Part shown: positions 1 through 5,931 of the stretch, in pieces | Numbering within the stretch: position 1 is the stretch's first letter | How the letters are laid out: every line of letters starts with the position of its first letter | Assembly: GCA_002348045.1 (NCBI GenBank) | Contig: DDYO01000171.1 | Span: forward strand, 1 to 15,446 | Reading direction: 5' to 3' | DNA from: Anaerolineales bacterium UBA2232 | GTDB taxonomy: Bacteria; Chloroflexota; Anaerolineae; UBA2200 | Length of the DNA stretch: 15,446 nt | Program-made: the position numbers and the translations under genes | Notes under the pieces: model-generated | Told to the model about the DNA's origin: nothing | Seen by the model: the letters and a program-made list of their open reading frames with translations, nothing else | Database searches by the model: none

Positions 1-1235
1 CCCATGCCGGCGACGGTAGCGGGCGGCTGTTCATCGTGGAACAACCTGGGCGCATCCGAATCTTCCGCGATGGCGCCTTGCTCGCTACTCCTTTTCTGAA
101 CATCACCGAACGCGCCAGTTGCTGCGGCGAGCGCGGACTGCTCAGCTTGGCCTTCCCGCCTGACTACTCAGCCACCGGTGTATTCTACGTGAACTATACC
201 AACGGCTCGGGACATACGGTAGTTGCCCGCTATCGCACCGGTGACGATCCCGATCGCGCGGACCCGGGCAGCGAAGAGGTCCTGCTGACAGTCCGCCAGC
301 CCTACCCCAATCACAACGGCGGTCAGCTGGCCTTCAGCCCTATGGACGGCTACCTCTACATTGGGATGGGTGATGGGGGATCCGCCGGGGATCCCCAGAA
401 CCATGCCCAGAATCCCGGCTCATTGCTGGGCAAGATGCTCCGCATAGATGTCAGCTCGGGAGCTGGTCCTTACGCCGTTCCTCCGAACAACCCCTACACG
501 CAGGCAGCAGGCTACAGCAAAGAAATCTGGGCCCTCGGCCTGCGCAACCCGTGGCGATTCTCCTTTGACTCTTCCACCGGCGACCTGTACGTGGGTGACG
601 TGGGGCAGGGCCAGTGGGAGGAGATCAATTTCCAGCCAGCTTCCAGCAGCGGCGGAGAGAACTATGGCTGGCGCATCATGGAGGGCGCCCACTGCTACCA
701 GAACCCCAACTGTAGCCGCACCGGCCTGGTGTTGCCGGTCGCCGAATACGACCATGGGCAGGGTTGTTCCGTCACCGGGGGAATCGTCTACCGTGGCCAA
801 CGCTACCCGCGAATGCAGGGTGTGTACTTTTACGGCGACTACTGCTCCGGCAGGATGTGGGCCCTGCGGCGCAGCGGGCAGGAATGGCAGACCGCCCTGG
901 TGGCTGACACGCCGTACCGAATCAGCAGCTTCGGCGAGGATGAGGCGGGCGAGCAGTTCGTGGTGGACTATGGTGGCGCCATCTACCGGATCGCGGATAC
1001 TGTGGTGGCCACGCCCACTGCGATCGCAACCTCCACATCATCGCCCACCACGCAACCGACGGGCACCCTGCCTCCCGCGCACTCACCGTCACCTACCACC
1101 ACGGCGACTAATGCTGTCGCCCCCACACTCACTCCCTCGGCAACCGACCAGCCAACGAGCACCTCAACCGTTGTGGAAACTCCGTCACAGACGGTGCCCA
1201 CGCCGATCTGGTTGCCAATCATATGGAAAGCGTAG
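1..1235 (+). CDS. Secreted PQQ-dependent glucose/sorbosone dehydrogenase family protein, 5'-truncated by window edge
   Basis: The reading frame is open from base 3 and enters mid-domain (HAGDGSGRLFIVEQPG), so the true start and any signal peptide lie before the window; the GTG at 36 is an internal Val. The body matches the soluble PQQ glucose/sorbosone dehydrogenase beta-propeller. Signature stretches are NHNGGQLAFSP, LYIGMGDGGSAGDP, LLGKMLRIDV, ALGLRNPWRFSFD, LYVGDVGQGQWEEI and VTGGIVYRG. Family members oxidise sugars or related alcohols outside the cytoplasmic membrane using bound PQQ and calcium; the substrate here cannot be read off. The propeller ends near base 1000. A Thr/Pro/Ser-rich linker of about 65 residues follows, ending in IWLPIIWKA (1206-1232). 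The linker suggests an extracellular, perhaps glycosylated or wall-spanning, stalk. No clear operon partner follows, because 291 bases separate it from the next gene. Confidence 0.93.
   Translation, partial: HAGDGSGRLFIVEQPGRIRIFRDGALLATPFLNITERASCCGERGLLSLAFPPDYSATGVFYVNYTNGSGHTVVARYRTGDDPDRADPGSEEVLLTVRQPYPNHNGGQLAFSPMDGYLYIGMGDGGSAGDPQNHAQNPGSLLGKMLRIDVSSGAGPYAVPPNNPYTQAAGYSKEIWALGLRNPWRFSFDSSTGDLYVGDVGQGQWEEINFQPASSSGGENYGWRIMEGAHCYQNPNCSRTGLVLPVAEYDHGQGCSVTGGIVYRGQRYPRMQGVYFYGDYCSGRMWALRRSGQEWQTALVADTPYRISSFGEDEAGEQFVVDYGGAIYRIADTVVATPTAIATSTSSPTTQPTGTLPPAHSPSPTTTATNAVAPTLTPSATDQPTSTSTVVETPSQTVPTPIWLPIIWKA
1206..1232 (+). other. C-terminal LPxxxKA tail of the secreted dehydrogenase
   Basis: The last nine residues read IWLPIIWKA after a long Thr/Pro-rich linker. 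The remnant gene at 3845-4322 ends its own TPTPT linker with RVRLPMVMKA plus three residues. From memory, many secreted Chloroflexota proteins end in similar tails (hydrophobic, LP, hydrophobic, basic). I infer a cell-surface sorting or retention signal; no function is shown by the sequence. Confidence 0.5.
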
Positions 1236-1426
1236 CACGAGATTGGGGTGACGCGTCGCCATCCTCTCATGATTTCGCCACCCACGGTGGCTTCCAGGTG
1301 GCTTGCTGCTTCGGGCGCGGCAGCCCCTGCCTGGCACGGTCAAACATGCGAGTCTCTTGCTGCGCGGATACTGCCTTTGCAGAAGTCCCGTTCGCCCATC
1401 CTCATTATGCTGACGGCCGCCTTGTG

Positions 1427-1435
1427 TGCTATGCT
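1427..1435 (+). promoter_or_regulatory. Candidate extended -10 promoter for the Gfo/Idh gene
   Basis: TGC directly precedes TATGCT, giving an extended -10 element (TGn plus a 4/6 match to TATAAT). No good -35 is seen at 16-18 bases upstream, which an extended -10 can tolerate. Transcription from here would give a leader of about 85 bases that contains the inverted repeat at 1464-1488. Confidence 0.3.
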
Positions 1436-1463
1436 GCTCCGGTCTGCGAGAGCCTAGGCTATC

Positions 1464-1488
1464 TGTCGGGTCGAGAATCCATCCGACA
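1464..1488. repeat. Inverted repeat in the leader of the Gfo/Idh gene
   Basis: TGTCGG (1464-1469) is matched perfectly by CCGACA (1483-1488). Allowing one G-U pair, the stem grows to 8 pairs (1464-1471 with 1481-1488) around a 9-base loop. It ends 38 bases before the start codon. It could be a DNA operator or a leader hairpin; the sequence does not decide. Confidence 0.4.
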
Positions 1489-1526
1489 ACCCTCGCGCCG
1501 AGAATGCGAAAGGAATCGGTGACAAG

Positions 1527-2546
1527 ATGCATCACAATGAGAAGCGAGTAGGTCTGGGATTCGTTGGTACAGGGATTTGTGCCACGGAGCTTCATTGGCC
1601 GGCCGTCCACGCCCTGTCGGACAAGTTCGAGGTGGTAGCCGCCGCCGGGCGCAGTGAGGAGAAGGCCAAGTCCTTCGCCGAGCTGGTGGGAGCCAGGAGA
1701 TCTTACACCGATTACAGAAAGCTACTGGCGGACAAAGAGGTCGAAGCGGTAGCCATCTCCTTCCCCTTCGACATGAACTCTGAAACATCCGTCGCCGCTC
1801 TACAGGCTGGCAAACATGTACTGGTCGAAAAACCCATGGCTCTCAACATGCAGCAGGCAAAGGAGATGTTGCTGGAAAGCCGCAAGACACCATTGGTAGC
1901 TGCTGTCGCAGAGAACTGGGTCTATTGGCCTGTCATCCCTGTAGTACGAGACCATCTGGAACGAGGGACGATTGGTGAACCGCGGCTCATGATCGCAACC
2001 GGCATCGCCAAGATGCCCTTGGACGACAAGTACATATCCAAGAGCACCTGGCGGCTCAACACCCAGAATGGCCTGCCCATTGACCACGGAATCCACCTGA
2101 TTGCCCTCTTGCGGCAGATGTTCGGCCCGATCGTGGCCGGCATCGGTTCGACCTGCAAAGTTCGCGAGGAGTTTACCGAGAACGACACACTGGCCTATCA
2201 GTTCCGATTCGCCAGCGGGATGACTGGGGTCTACCTCAAGAGCACGGGGGCGATGGGGTTCCCTCTCACCACCAATATCGTCTTGTTTGGAACCCGGGGC
2301 ACCATCCTGTTCGAAAACCTGTACACCAAATTGACCTTCATCACCGACCAAGGCACGCGGGTGGAGGAGCATCCTAGGGCTGAAATGGGTTACATCGCAG
2401 AGTTCGACAACTTTTACCAGGCGATCAGGCACGGCGCGCCCGTACGATACAGCTTTGAGGATGGCTATTTGGACCTTCAGGCGATGCTGGGTGGCACTGA
2501 GACCACCAAGGCATGGGAGGCACTCGCTTTTCCCCCCATACCTTGA
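1527..2546 (+). CDS. Gfo/Idh/MocA family NAD(P)-dependent oxidoreductase
   Basis: This 339-residue protein has the normal length and layout of the family. The N-terminal Rossmann fold opens with VGLGFVGTGICA (dinucleotide-binding GxxGxG at residues 11-16). VLVEKPMALN carries the hallmark EKP at 101-103, whose Lys contributes to catalysis. DHGIH at 186-190 supplies the Asp and His usually found at the active site of the C-terminal domain. Family members oxidise or reduce hydroxyls of sugars, inositols and sugar acids in the cytoplasm; the exact substrate cannot be assigned. The ATG follows a purine-rich stretch (AAAGGAATCGGTGA). The CE15-like hydrolase gene follows 117 bases downstream on the same strand, which suggests a shared role in sugar or sugar-acid breakdown. 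An inverted repeat lies in its leader. Confidence 0.92.
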   Translation: MHHNEKRVGLGFVGTGICATELHWPAVHALSDKFEVVAAAGRSEEKAKSFAELVGARRSYTDYRKLLADKEVEAVAISFPFDMNSETSVAALQAGKHVLVEKPMALNMQQAKEMLLESRKTPLVAAVAENWVYWPVIPVVRDHLERGTIGEPRLMIATGIAKMPLDDKYISKSTWRLNTQNGLPIDHGIHLIALLRQMFGPIVAGIGSTCKVREEFTENDTLAYQFRFASGMTGVYLKSTGAMGFPLTTNIVLFGTRGTILFENLYTKLTFITDQGTRVEEHPRAEMGYIAEFDNFYQAIRHGAPVRYSFEDGYLDLQAMLGGTETTKAWEALAFPPIP

Positions 2547-2567
2547 TGCATCGATAGCTTGTGCATC
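2545..2567. repeat. Inverted repeat at the Gfo/Idh stop codon
   Basis: GATGCA (2545-2550) is matched by TGCATC (2562-2567) across an 11-base loop, overlapping the stop codon. There is no T-run after it, so it is not a classical intrinsic terminator. It may be chance. Confidence 0.25.
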
Positions 2568-2624
2568 GCAGACCGATCGCAGGCTTCGCTCCGCGACCCG
2601 GCCGTCAAAGCGGAATGACGGAAC

Positions 2625-2642
2625 TCGTCCCTGTGCGGACGA
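2625..2642 (+). repeat. Small hairpin just before the CE15-like gene
   Basis: TCGTCC (2625-2630) pairs perfectly with GGACGA (2637-2642) around a 6-base loop. It ends five bases before the AGGAGG ribosome-binding site (2648-2653) of the esterase gene. A leader hairpin here could affect translation or mRNA end stability; that is inference only. Confidence 0.3.
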
Positions 2643-2663
2643 TACCCAGGAGGCAGACGAATC

Positions 2664-3764
2664 ATGAAAGCACTGGACTTGGATCGACTTCCCAACATCC
2701 TCACCGCACTGGACGGATCAAGGATCGCAACGGTATCTCGGTGGGAGAGCCAACGAAGGCCAGAAATCACCCGCCTGTTTACCGACGAGGTGTACGGACG
2801 CTATCCTCCACAGCCCGACAGCTTGCGTTTTGAGGTCACGCACTACGACCCACAAGCCCTCGGTGGAACCGCCATTCAGAAATCGATCAAGGCGTCCTTT
2901 TCGGGTCCGCTCGATGACTTTTCCTTTCCCTTCTGGATGTTCATCCCCAAACAGGAAGAGAAATGTGGTGCCTTCATCCTCATCTTTAACAGCGCCAGAG
3001 AGGACAGCCTGGACATCACCAGGCAAGTGAAGACCGGCTTCTGGCCTGTGGAAGAGATCGTGTCGAGAGGCTATGCTGCAGTCGCCTTCCGCAGCACTGA
3101 TTTGGATACTGAGGCCGACGACGGATTCGTCAATGGCGTCCATCGGTGTTTCTCGAAGCATCGCGGTCCCCACGATTGGGCCACCATCGCCGCCTGGGCC
3201 TGGGGCGGCATGCGCGTGATGGACTATCTTGTTACCGACGAAGCTATCGATGCCAAACGCGTTGGCATCGCCGGTCACTCCCGAGGCGGCAAGACTGCGC
3301 TGTTCTGTGCTGCCAGCGACCCCCGCTTTCGGATCGTGTACTCCTGCTGCTCCGGCTGCGTTGGCGCCGCTCTGTCCCGTTTCAAAGATGGGGAGAGCAT
3401 CCAGCAGATTAATGACGTTTTCCCCTACTGGTTCTGCGATGAGTTCAAGAAGTACAACGGACGTGAATTTGACATGCCCTTTGACCAACACATGCTGCTG
3501 GCAGCCATCGCCCCTCGCCTTCTCTACGTGTCCAGCGCCACCGATGATGACTGGGCGGATCCCGAGGCAGAATTCGCTTCAACCAAGCTGGCAGGCGCCG
3601 CGTATTCCCTCTATGGACTCAGGGGGATCGACGAGACAGCCATCGTGAGGCCCGATGAGCCGACCCACGGACAGAGCGTGGGCTATCACCGCCGCCAAGG
3701 AGACCACGACCTCACGGCTTCTGATTGGAAGCTGTTCATGGACTTTGCTGATAGCCGGCTGTAG
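2664..3764 (+). CDS. CE15-like (glucuronoyl esterase family) alpha/beta hydrolase, cytoplasmic
   Basis: This 366-residue protein resembles bacterial carbohydrate esterase family 15. The nucleophile elbow is GHSRGGK with Ser206, preceded by HDWATIAAWAWG and MDYL. GCVGAALSR follows, then FPYWFCDEF, DQHMLLAAIAPR, DDDWADP (294-300) and GDHDLT with the likely catalytic His348. Characterised CE15 enzymes cleave esters between lignin alcohols and glucuronic acid of xylan. Two things are odd. There is no signal peptide, although known members are secreted. The stretch that usually reads NESG, with the catalytic Glu, reads CCSG here (228-231), leaving Asp294-296 or Asp299 as possible acids. The start is supported by AGGAGG ten bases upstream. 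Pairing with the Gfo/Idh gene suggests intracellular processing of an imported sugar-acid ester. A related acyl-glycoside esterase cannot be excluded. Confidence 0.82.
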   Translation: MKALDLDRLPNILTALDGSRIATVSRWESQRRPEITRLFTDEVYGRYPPQPDSLRFEVTHYDPQALGGTAIQKSIKASFSGPLDDFSFPFWMFIPKQEEKCGAFILIFNSAREDSLDITRQVKTGFWPVEEIVSRGYAAVAFRSTDLDTEADDGFVNGVHRCFSKHRGPHDWATIAAWAWGGMRVMDYLVTDEAIDAKRVGIAGHSRGGKTALFCAASDPRFRIVYSCCSGCVGAALSRFKDGESIQQINDVFPYWFCDEFKKYNGREFDMPFDQHMLLAAIAPRLLYVSSATDDDWADPEAEFASTKLAGAAYSLYGLRGIDETAIVRPDEPTHGQSVGYHRRQGDHDLTASDWKLFMDFADSRL

Positions 3765-3844
3765 GGTCGCGGGGACGCCACCGCTAGAAGATCAGCCAGC
3801 GTGCGGAACAGCTCGGCCTATCCGTGGTTGAGCCAGACTCCCCA

Positions 3845-4322
3845 TCACCATCCGCTGGCCTTCATCACCATCGGCAGCCGAACCCGATGCTGCCGCGGGA
3901 TGTCTGTTGGCGTCGGCGTCGGCCGGCCGAAGAACTGAGTACGGCTGGAGCCCGTGGAAATCCGCGCGCTGGCATTGGTGTTGGTCACAGTACAGGAGCT
4001 CTCCTTGACCTGGGCCTGGGAAGCTACTCCCACAGCATGGGTGTCGGCCGGCACCGCATGGGAGTCGGCGACCAAAGTGCAGCCCGGCTTGTTACCGTTG
4101 GCGTCCAGCTTGAGCACCCAGTAGTCCTCGCCGCCGACGCCAAACGACTCGCTGCCGCCGGCCACCACATAGCCTCGGCGCAGAGTAGGACAGCTTGGTT
4201 CCTGCCGGCAGAGGTAGCCTGTCAGTGTCAGGGATAGGAGGCGCGGGAGGCTCTGCCAGAAGCACCGGGGACAACCACAAGACTACAGCCACCACCATGA
4301 TCAGCATTCCCAGGCGACCCAT
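3845..4322 (-). pseudogene. Remnant of a secreted repeat/beta-propeller protein (signal peptide, one repeat, C-terminal tail), frameshifted
   Basis: Read on the reverse strand, the start at 4322 follows AAAAGGG and encodes a clear signal peptide (hydrophobic LIMVVAVVLWLSPVLLA, then a Pro-rich start of the mature chain). This frame degenerates after about 50 residues and stops at about 4092. One base out of frame, from about 4175 down to 3845, runs one repeat of the kind YVVAGGSESFG then EDYWVLKLDANGN. A Thr/Asn/Ala-rich stretch, a TPTPT linker and the tail RVRLPMVMKASGW follow. Intact relatives carry many such roughly 45-residue repeats. Here only the two ends remain, joined out of frame, as expected after recombination between repeats plus an indel. 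The repeat frame has a stop codon in the signal-peptide region, so it has no start of its own. Programmed frameshifting or an assembly collapse of repeats are alternatives. Confidence 0.72.
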
Positions 4323-4544
4323 GGCTCACGCCCTTTTCGTGCGCCTGCGATACGCGAGGAGGCAACAGAACTGACGAGCAATTGCCTCGCCTGTCCACGA
4401 ATGCTGATTGGGGGAGTGACGTGTGTTGATATTGTCTACATCGGCATCGGGGACACCAACGGTTTCAACCGATTGACCCCTCAACCCACGATGCAAGCCC
4501 AACTCGATGCTGTCAGATCAATATCTCTAGAACCTCGTCTGTAG

Positions 4545-4550
4545 TATACT
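4545..4550 (+). promoter_or_regulatory. Possible -10 element for the ThrRS editing-domain gene
   Basis: TATACT matches TATAAT at 5 of 6 positions and lies 45 bases before the preferred start at 4595. No convincing -35 is present at normal spacing (TATCTC at 4522). It also forms the core of the palindrome AGTATACT. The call is weak. Confidence 0.3.
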
Positions 4551-4594
4551 GCACATTAACCCAGATGCGTGTTCACCTGCATAGGAGGCACCGC

Positions 4595-5032
4595 ATGCGC
4601 TTTCTCGCCTGGCACCTCGACTACTTCAAATGCCAAATCACGGAGCAGGGCCGTTCACCCCTCGTGGAATCCTTTGACGATCCCGATACCACGTCCCAGG
4701 ACCTGCTGCTGGTGCTAGCCAGTGTGGAAAAGGAAGACGAAGCGGCCCCCGACATTGTGGCCGAGCGAGCCGCTGAAGAGATCGCCTCCCATGCCGCCAA
4801 CCTCAAGGTGCAGACGGTCGTTCTTCATCCCTTCGCCCACCTCTTCGGCCAATTGGGACGGCCGACCGCGGCGGTCCAAGTGCTGAAGGCAGTGGAAGAG
4901 CGACTACGGGCCAAAGGACTGACCGTCACCCGCACTCCATTCGGTTGGTTCAACGAGTTGGAGATTCGCTCCAAAGGTCATCCCCTGTCTCGAATCGCTC
5001 GCAAGGTCAGCGCCGATGCGGCAAGCCAATGA
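4595..5032 (+). CDS. Free-standing archaeal-type threonyl-tRNA synthetase editing domain protein
   Basis: This 145-residue protein matches, end to end, the N-terminal editing domain of archaeal ThrRS (DTD-like fold). Matching stretches are MRFLAWHLDYFKC, VLASVEKEDE, VVLHPFAHLF, TPFGWFNE and SKGHPLSR. In archaea this domain removes serine wrongly attached to tRNA-Thr; no aminoacylation or anticodon-binding domain is attached here. The start at 4595 is preferred over the in-frame ATG at 4565 because AGGAGG (4583-4588) lies six bases upstream and the family begins MR-hydrophobic. From memory of the Pyrococcus abyssi domain, His83 is kept (His82 here). Lys121 and Glu134 correspond to Asn120 and Arg133, and Tyr120 to Phe119. 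So it may be catalytically altered, a tRNA or D-aminoacyl-tRNA binder, or another deacylase. It stands alone, with gaps of more than 270 bases on each side. Confidence 0.85.
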   Translation: MRFLAWHLDYFKCQITEQGRSPLVESFDDPDTTSQDLLLVLASVEKEDEAAPDIVAERAAEEIASHAANLKVQTVVLHPFAHLFGQLGRPTAAVQVLKAVEERLRAKGLTVTRTPFGWFNELEIRSKGHPLSRIARKVSADAASQ

Positions 5033-5102
5033 GGTCCCCGGGGCGGTTCTCTGGCCAGATTAGACGGAAGCATTCTCACCTCAAGAGGCGACAGGCGCAG
5101 GA

Positions 5103-5135
5103 TTGCTGCCGGGATCCGCTTGTCCACGGCAGCAA
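5103..5135. repeat. Strong hairpin-forming inverted repeat
   Basis: TTGCTGCCG (5103-5111) and CGGCAGCAA (5127-5135) are perfect complements. Inside, GGA (5112-5114) can pair with TCC (5123-5125) past one bulged A, giving a 12-pair stem and an 8-base loop. It begins 71 bases after the ThrRS editing-domain stop. No T-run follows, so it is not a standard intrinsic terminator. It could stabilise the 3' end of the upstream mRNA or end transcription without a U-tract. Confidence 0.5.
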
Positions 5136-5243
5136 ACGGCCTATGATATCAACTGCAGACGGGCATTGCTCCAATCCCTGGAGCACGTTTCGGGCTCGGG
5201 GGCGCCAGCTTTGATCGCTGTGACAGACATCAGTAAATCCCAA

Positions 5244-5261
5244 ACCGTTTGAGACAACGGT
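5244..5261. promoter_or_regulatory. Palindromic operator-like site upstream of the CGGC gene
   Basis: ACCGTT (5244-5249), a 6-base spacer and AACGGT (5256-5261) form a perfect 18-base dyad, 90 bases before the start of the CGGC gene. Size and position fit a binding site for a dimeric repressor or activator. No regulator gene is adjacent and the promoter itself is not clear. Confidence 0.35.
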
Positions 5262-5351
5262 CCTAGTTGTGACCTCTAACAGGAGCCGGCCGCAGGCGAG
5301 GGTACGATGTGGAATCGCCCGGACTGCCATTGACTTTACAGGAGAAGAGAT

Positions 5352-5789
5352 GTGAAAAAGATTGGAATCGTTATCTGTGACCGCTACCATACCTGCGCCG
5401 GTGGCAAATGCCTGCGCTCCTTGCGCAACCGCGAGGGAGCCTTTGCGCAATATCAAGGGGAAGACGTTGAAATCGTCGGTTACACGACGTGCGGCGGTTG
5501 TCCCGGCGGCAATGTTGAGTACGCGCCAGCGGAGATGAAGAAGAATGGTGCGGAGATCATCCATCTGGCGACCGGCCTGGTGGTCGGCTACCCACCATGT
5601 CCGCGCATCGAAGCGTTCTGTAGCTTCATTCCCGCCAAGTATGGCTTGGAGGTGGTGATCGGCACACACCCCATTCCACAGAACTATTACCTGATGCACC
5701 AGAAACTGGGCACCTGGCAATCGCCCGCATGGCAGGAGCGCATCCAGCACGTCCTCACTGATCAGCAAACACGCCTGGCGTACGATTAG
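5352..5789 (+). CDS. CGGC domain-containing putative metal-binding protein
   Basis: This 145-residue protein belongs to the CGGC-domain family, small cysteine-rich proteins thought to bind metal; the biochemical role is unknown. It opens with KKIGIVICDRYHTCAGGKC (Cys9, His13, Cys15, Cys20). It carries the name-giving motif TTCGGCPGGNVEY (Cys47, Cys50), GYPPCPRIEAFC (Cys83, Cys90) and GTHPIPQNYYLMH (His106, His116). No signal peptide or membrane segment is present, so it is cytoplasmic. The start is GTG at 5352, six bases after AGGAGA. The ATG two bases earlier reads directly into TGA and cannot start a protein. It is followed 142 bases later by the YeiH-type transporter gene, so the two may share a redox, sulfur or metal theme. 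Confidence 0.85.
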   Translation: MKKIGIVICDRYHTCAGGKCLRSLRNREGAFAQYQGEDVEIVGYTTCGGCPGGNVEYAPAEMKKNGAEIIHLATGLVVGYPPCPRIEAFCSFIPAKYGLEVVIGTHPIPQNYYLMHQKLGTWQSPAWQERIQHVLTDQQTRLAYD

Positions 5790-5837
5790 ACGCAGGGATT
5801 GGCTCGCAGCGCCTGGGTAACGCCGTGGAATCCTCAC

Positions 5838-5854
5838 CTTGGGCAGGACCCAAG
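5838..5854 (+). repeat. Hairpin downstream of the CGGC gene
   Basis: CTTGGG (5838-5843) pairs perfectly with CCCAAG (5849-5854) around the 5-base loop CAGGA. It lies 49 bases after the CGGC stop. No T-run follows. It could attenuate or process the transcript running into the YeiH-type gene. Confidence 0.35.
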
Positions 5855-5883
5855 CCGACAAGGGCACGTTCTGCAATACACGC

Positions 5884-5901
5884 CAACCCGTTGGAGGGTT
5901 G
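5884..5901 (+). repeat. Hairpin in the leader of the YeiH-type gene
   Basis: CAACCC (5884-5889) pairs perfectly with GGGTTG (5896-5901) around a 6-base loop, 30 bases before the ATG at 5932. The same bases can form a rival stem (CCAA with TTGG, 5883-5894). Leader regulation is possible but unproven. Confidence 0.3.
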
Positions 5902-5931
5902 CCGCACTACTAGTTCACGGAGACCGTAGCA

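Larger units (their letters stand above)
1236..1526. other. Non-coding gap between dehydrogenase and Gfo/Idh gene
   Basis: This 291-base stretch carries short open frames on both strands, none with domain-like sequence or a convincing ribosome-binding site. It holds a candidate extended -10 at 1427-1435 and an inverted repeat at 1464-1488, both listed separately. I see no U-tract terminator after the dehydrogenase stop. Confidence 0.6.
3765..4594. other. 830-base region without an intact gene
   Basis: Between the CE15-like stop and the ThrRS editing-domain start there is no intact gene. The reverse strand carries the decayed repeat-protein gene at 3845-4322. The forward-strand open frame at 3824-4237 is a shadow of it, with no domain resemblance. 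Bases 4323-4594 hold an imperfect palindrome (CGGTT, TC, AACCG at 4460-4471) and a possible -10 at 4545-4550. Confidence 0.6.
5033..5351. other. Non-coding gap between ThrRS editing-domain and CGGC genes
   Basis: These 319 bases contain no credible gene. They hold a strong hairpin at 5103-5135 and a compact palindrome at 5244-5261, both listed separately, and the ribosome-binding site of the CGGC gene (AGGAGA, 5340-5345). A poor promoter-like pair (TTGATC at 5211, TAAATC at 5234, 17-base spacing) sits just before the palindrome. It is too weak to call. Confidence 0.55.

Noticed and set aside
448..1251. Long forward open frame inside the dehydrogenase gene
   Set aside because: It is Arg/Ser/Pro-rich with no domain features and lies one frame over from a clearly real beta-propeller gene; it is a GC-rich shadow.
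3824..4237. Forward open frame of 137 codons in the gene-poor stretch
   Set aside because: It has no ribosome-binding site or family resemblance, and it is antisense to the recognisable repeat-protein remnant.
4565..4594. ATG at 4565 as the start of the ThrRS editing-domain protein
   Set aside because: It would add ten basic residues not found in the family and would put the AGGAGG at 4583-4588 inside the coding region.
5033..5351. tRNA, riboswitch or small protein gene in the gap
   Set aside because: No cloverleaf, T-loop consensus or recognised riboswitch core was found, and the open frames have no ribosome-binding site or family resemblance.
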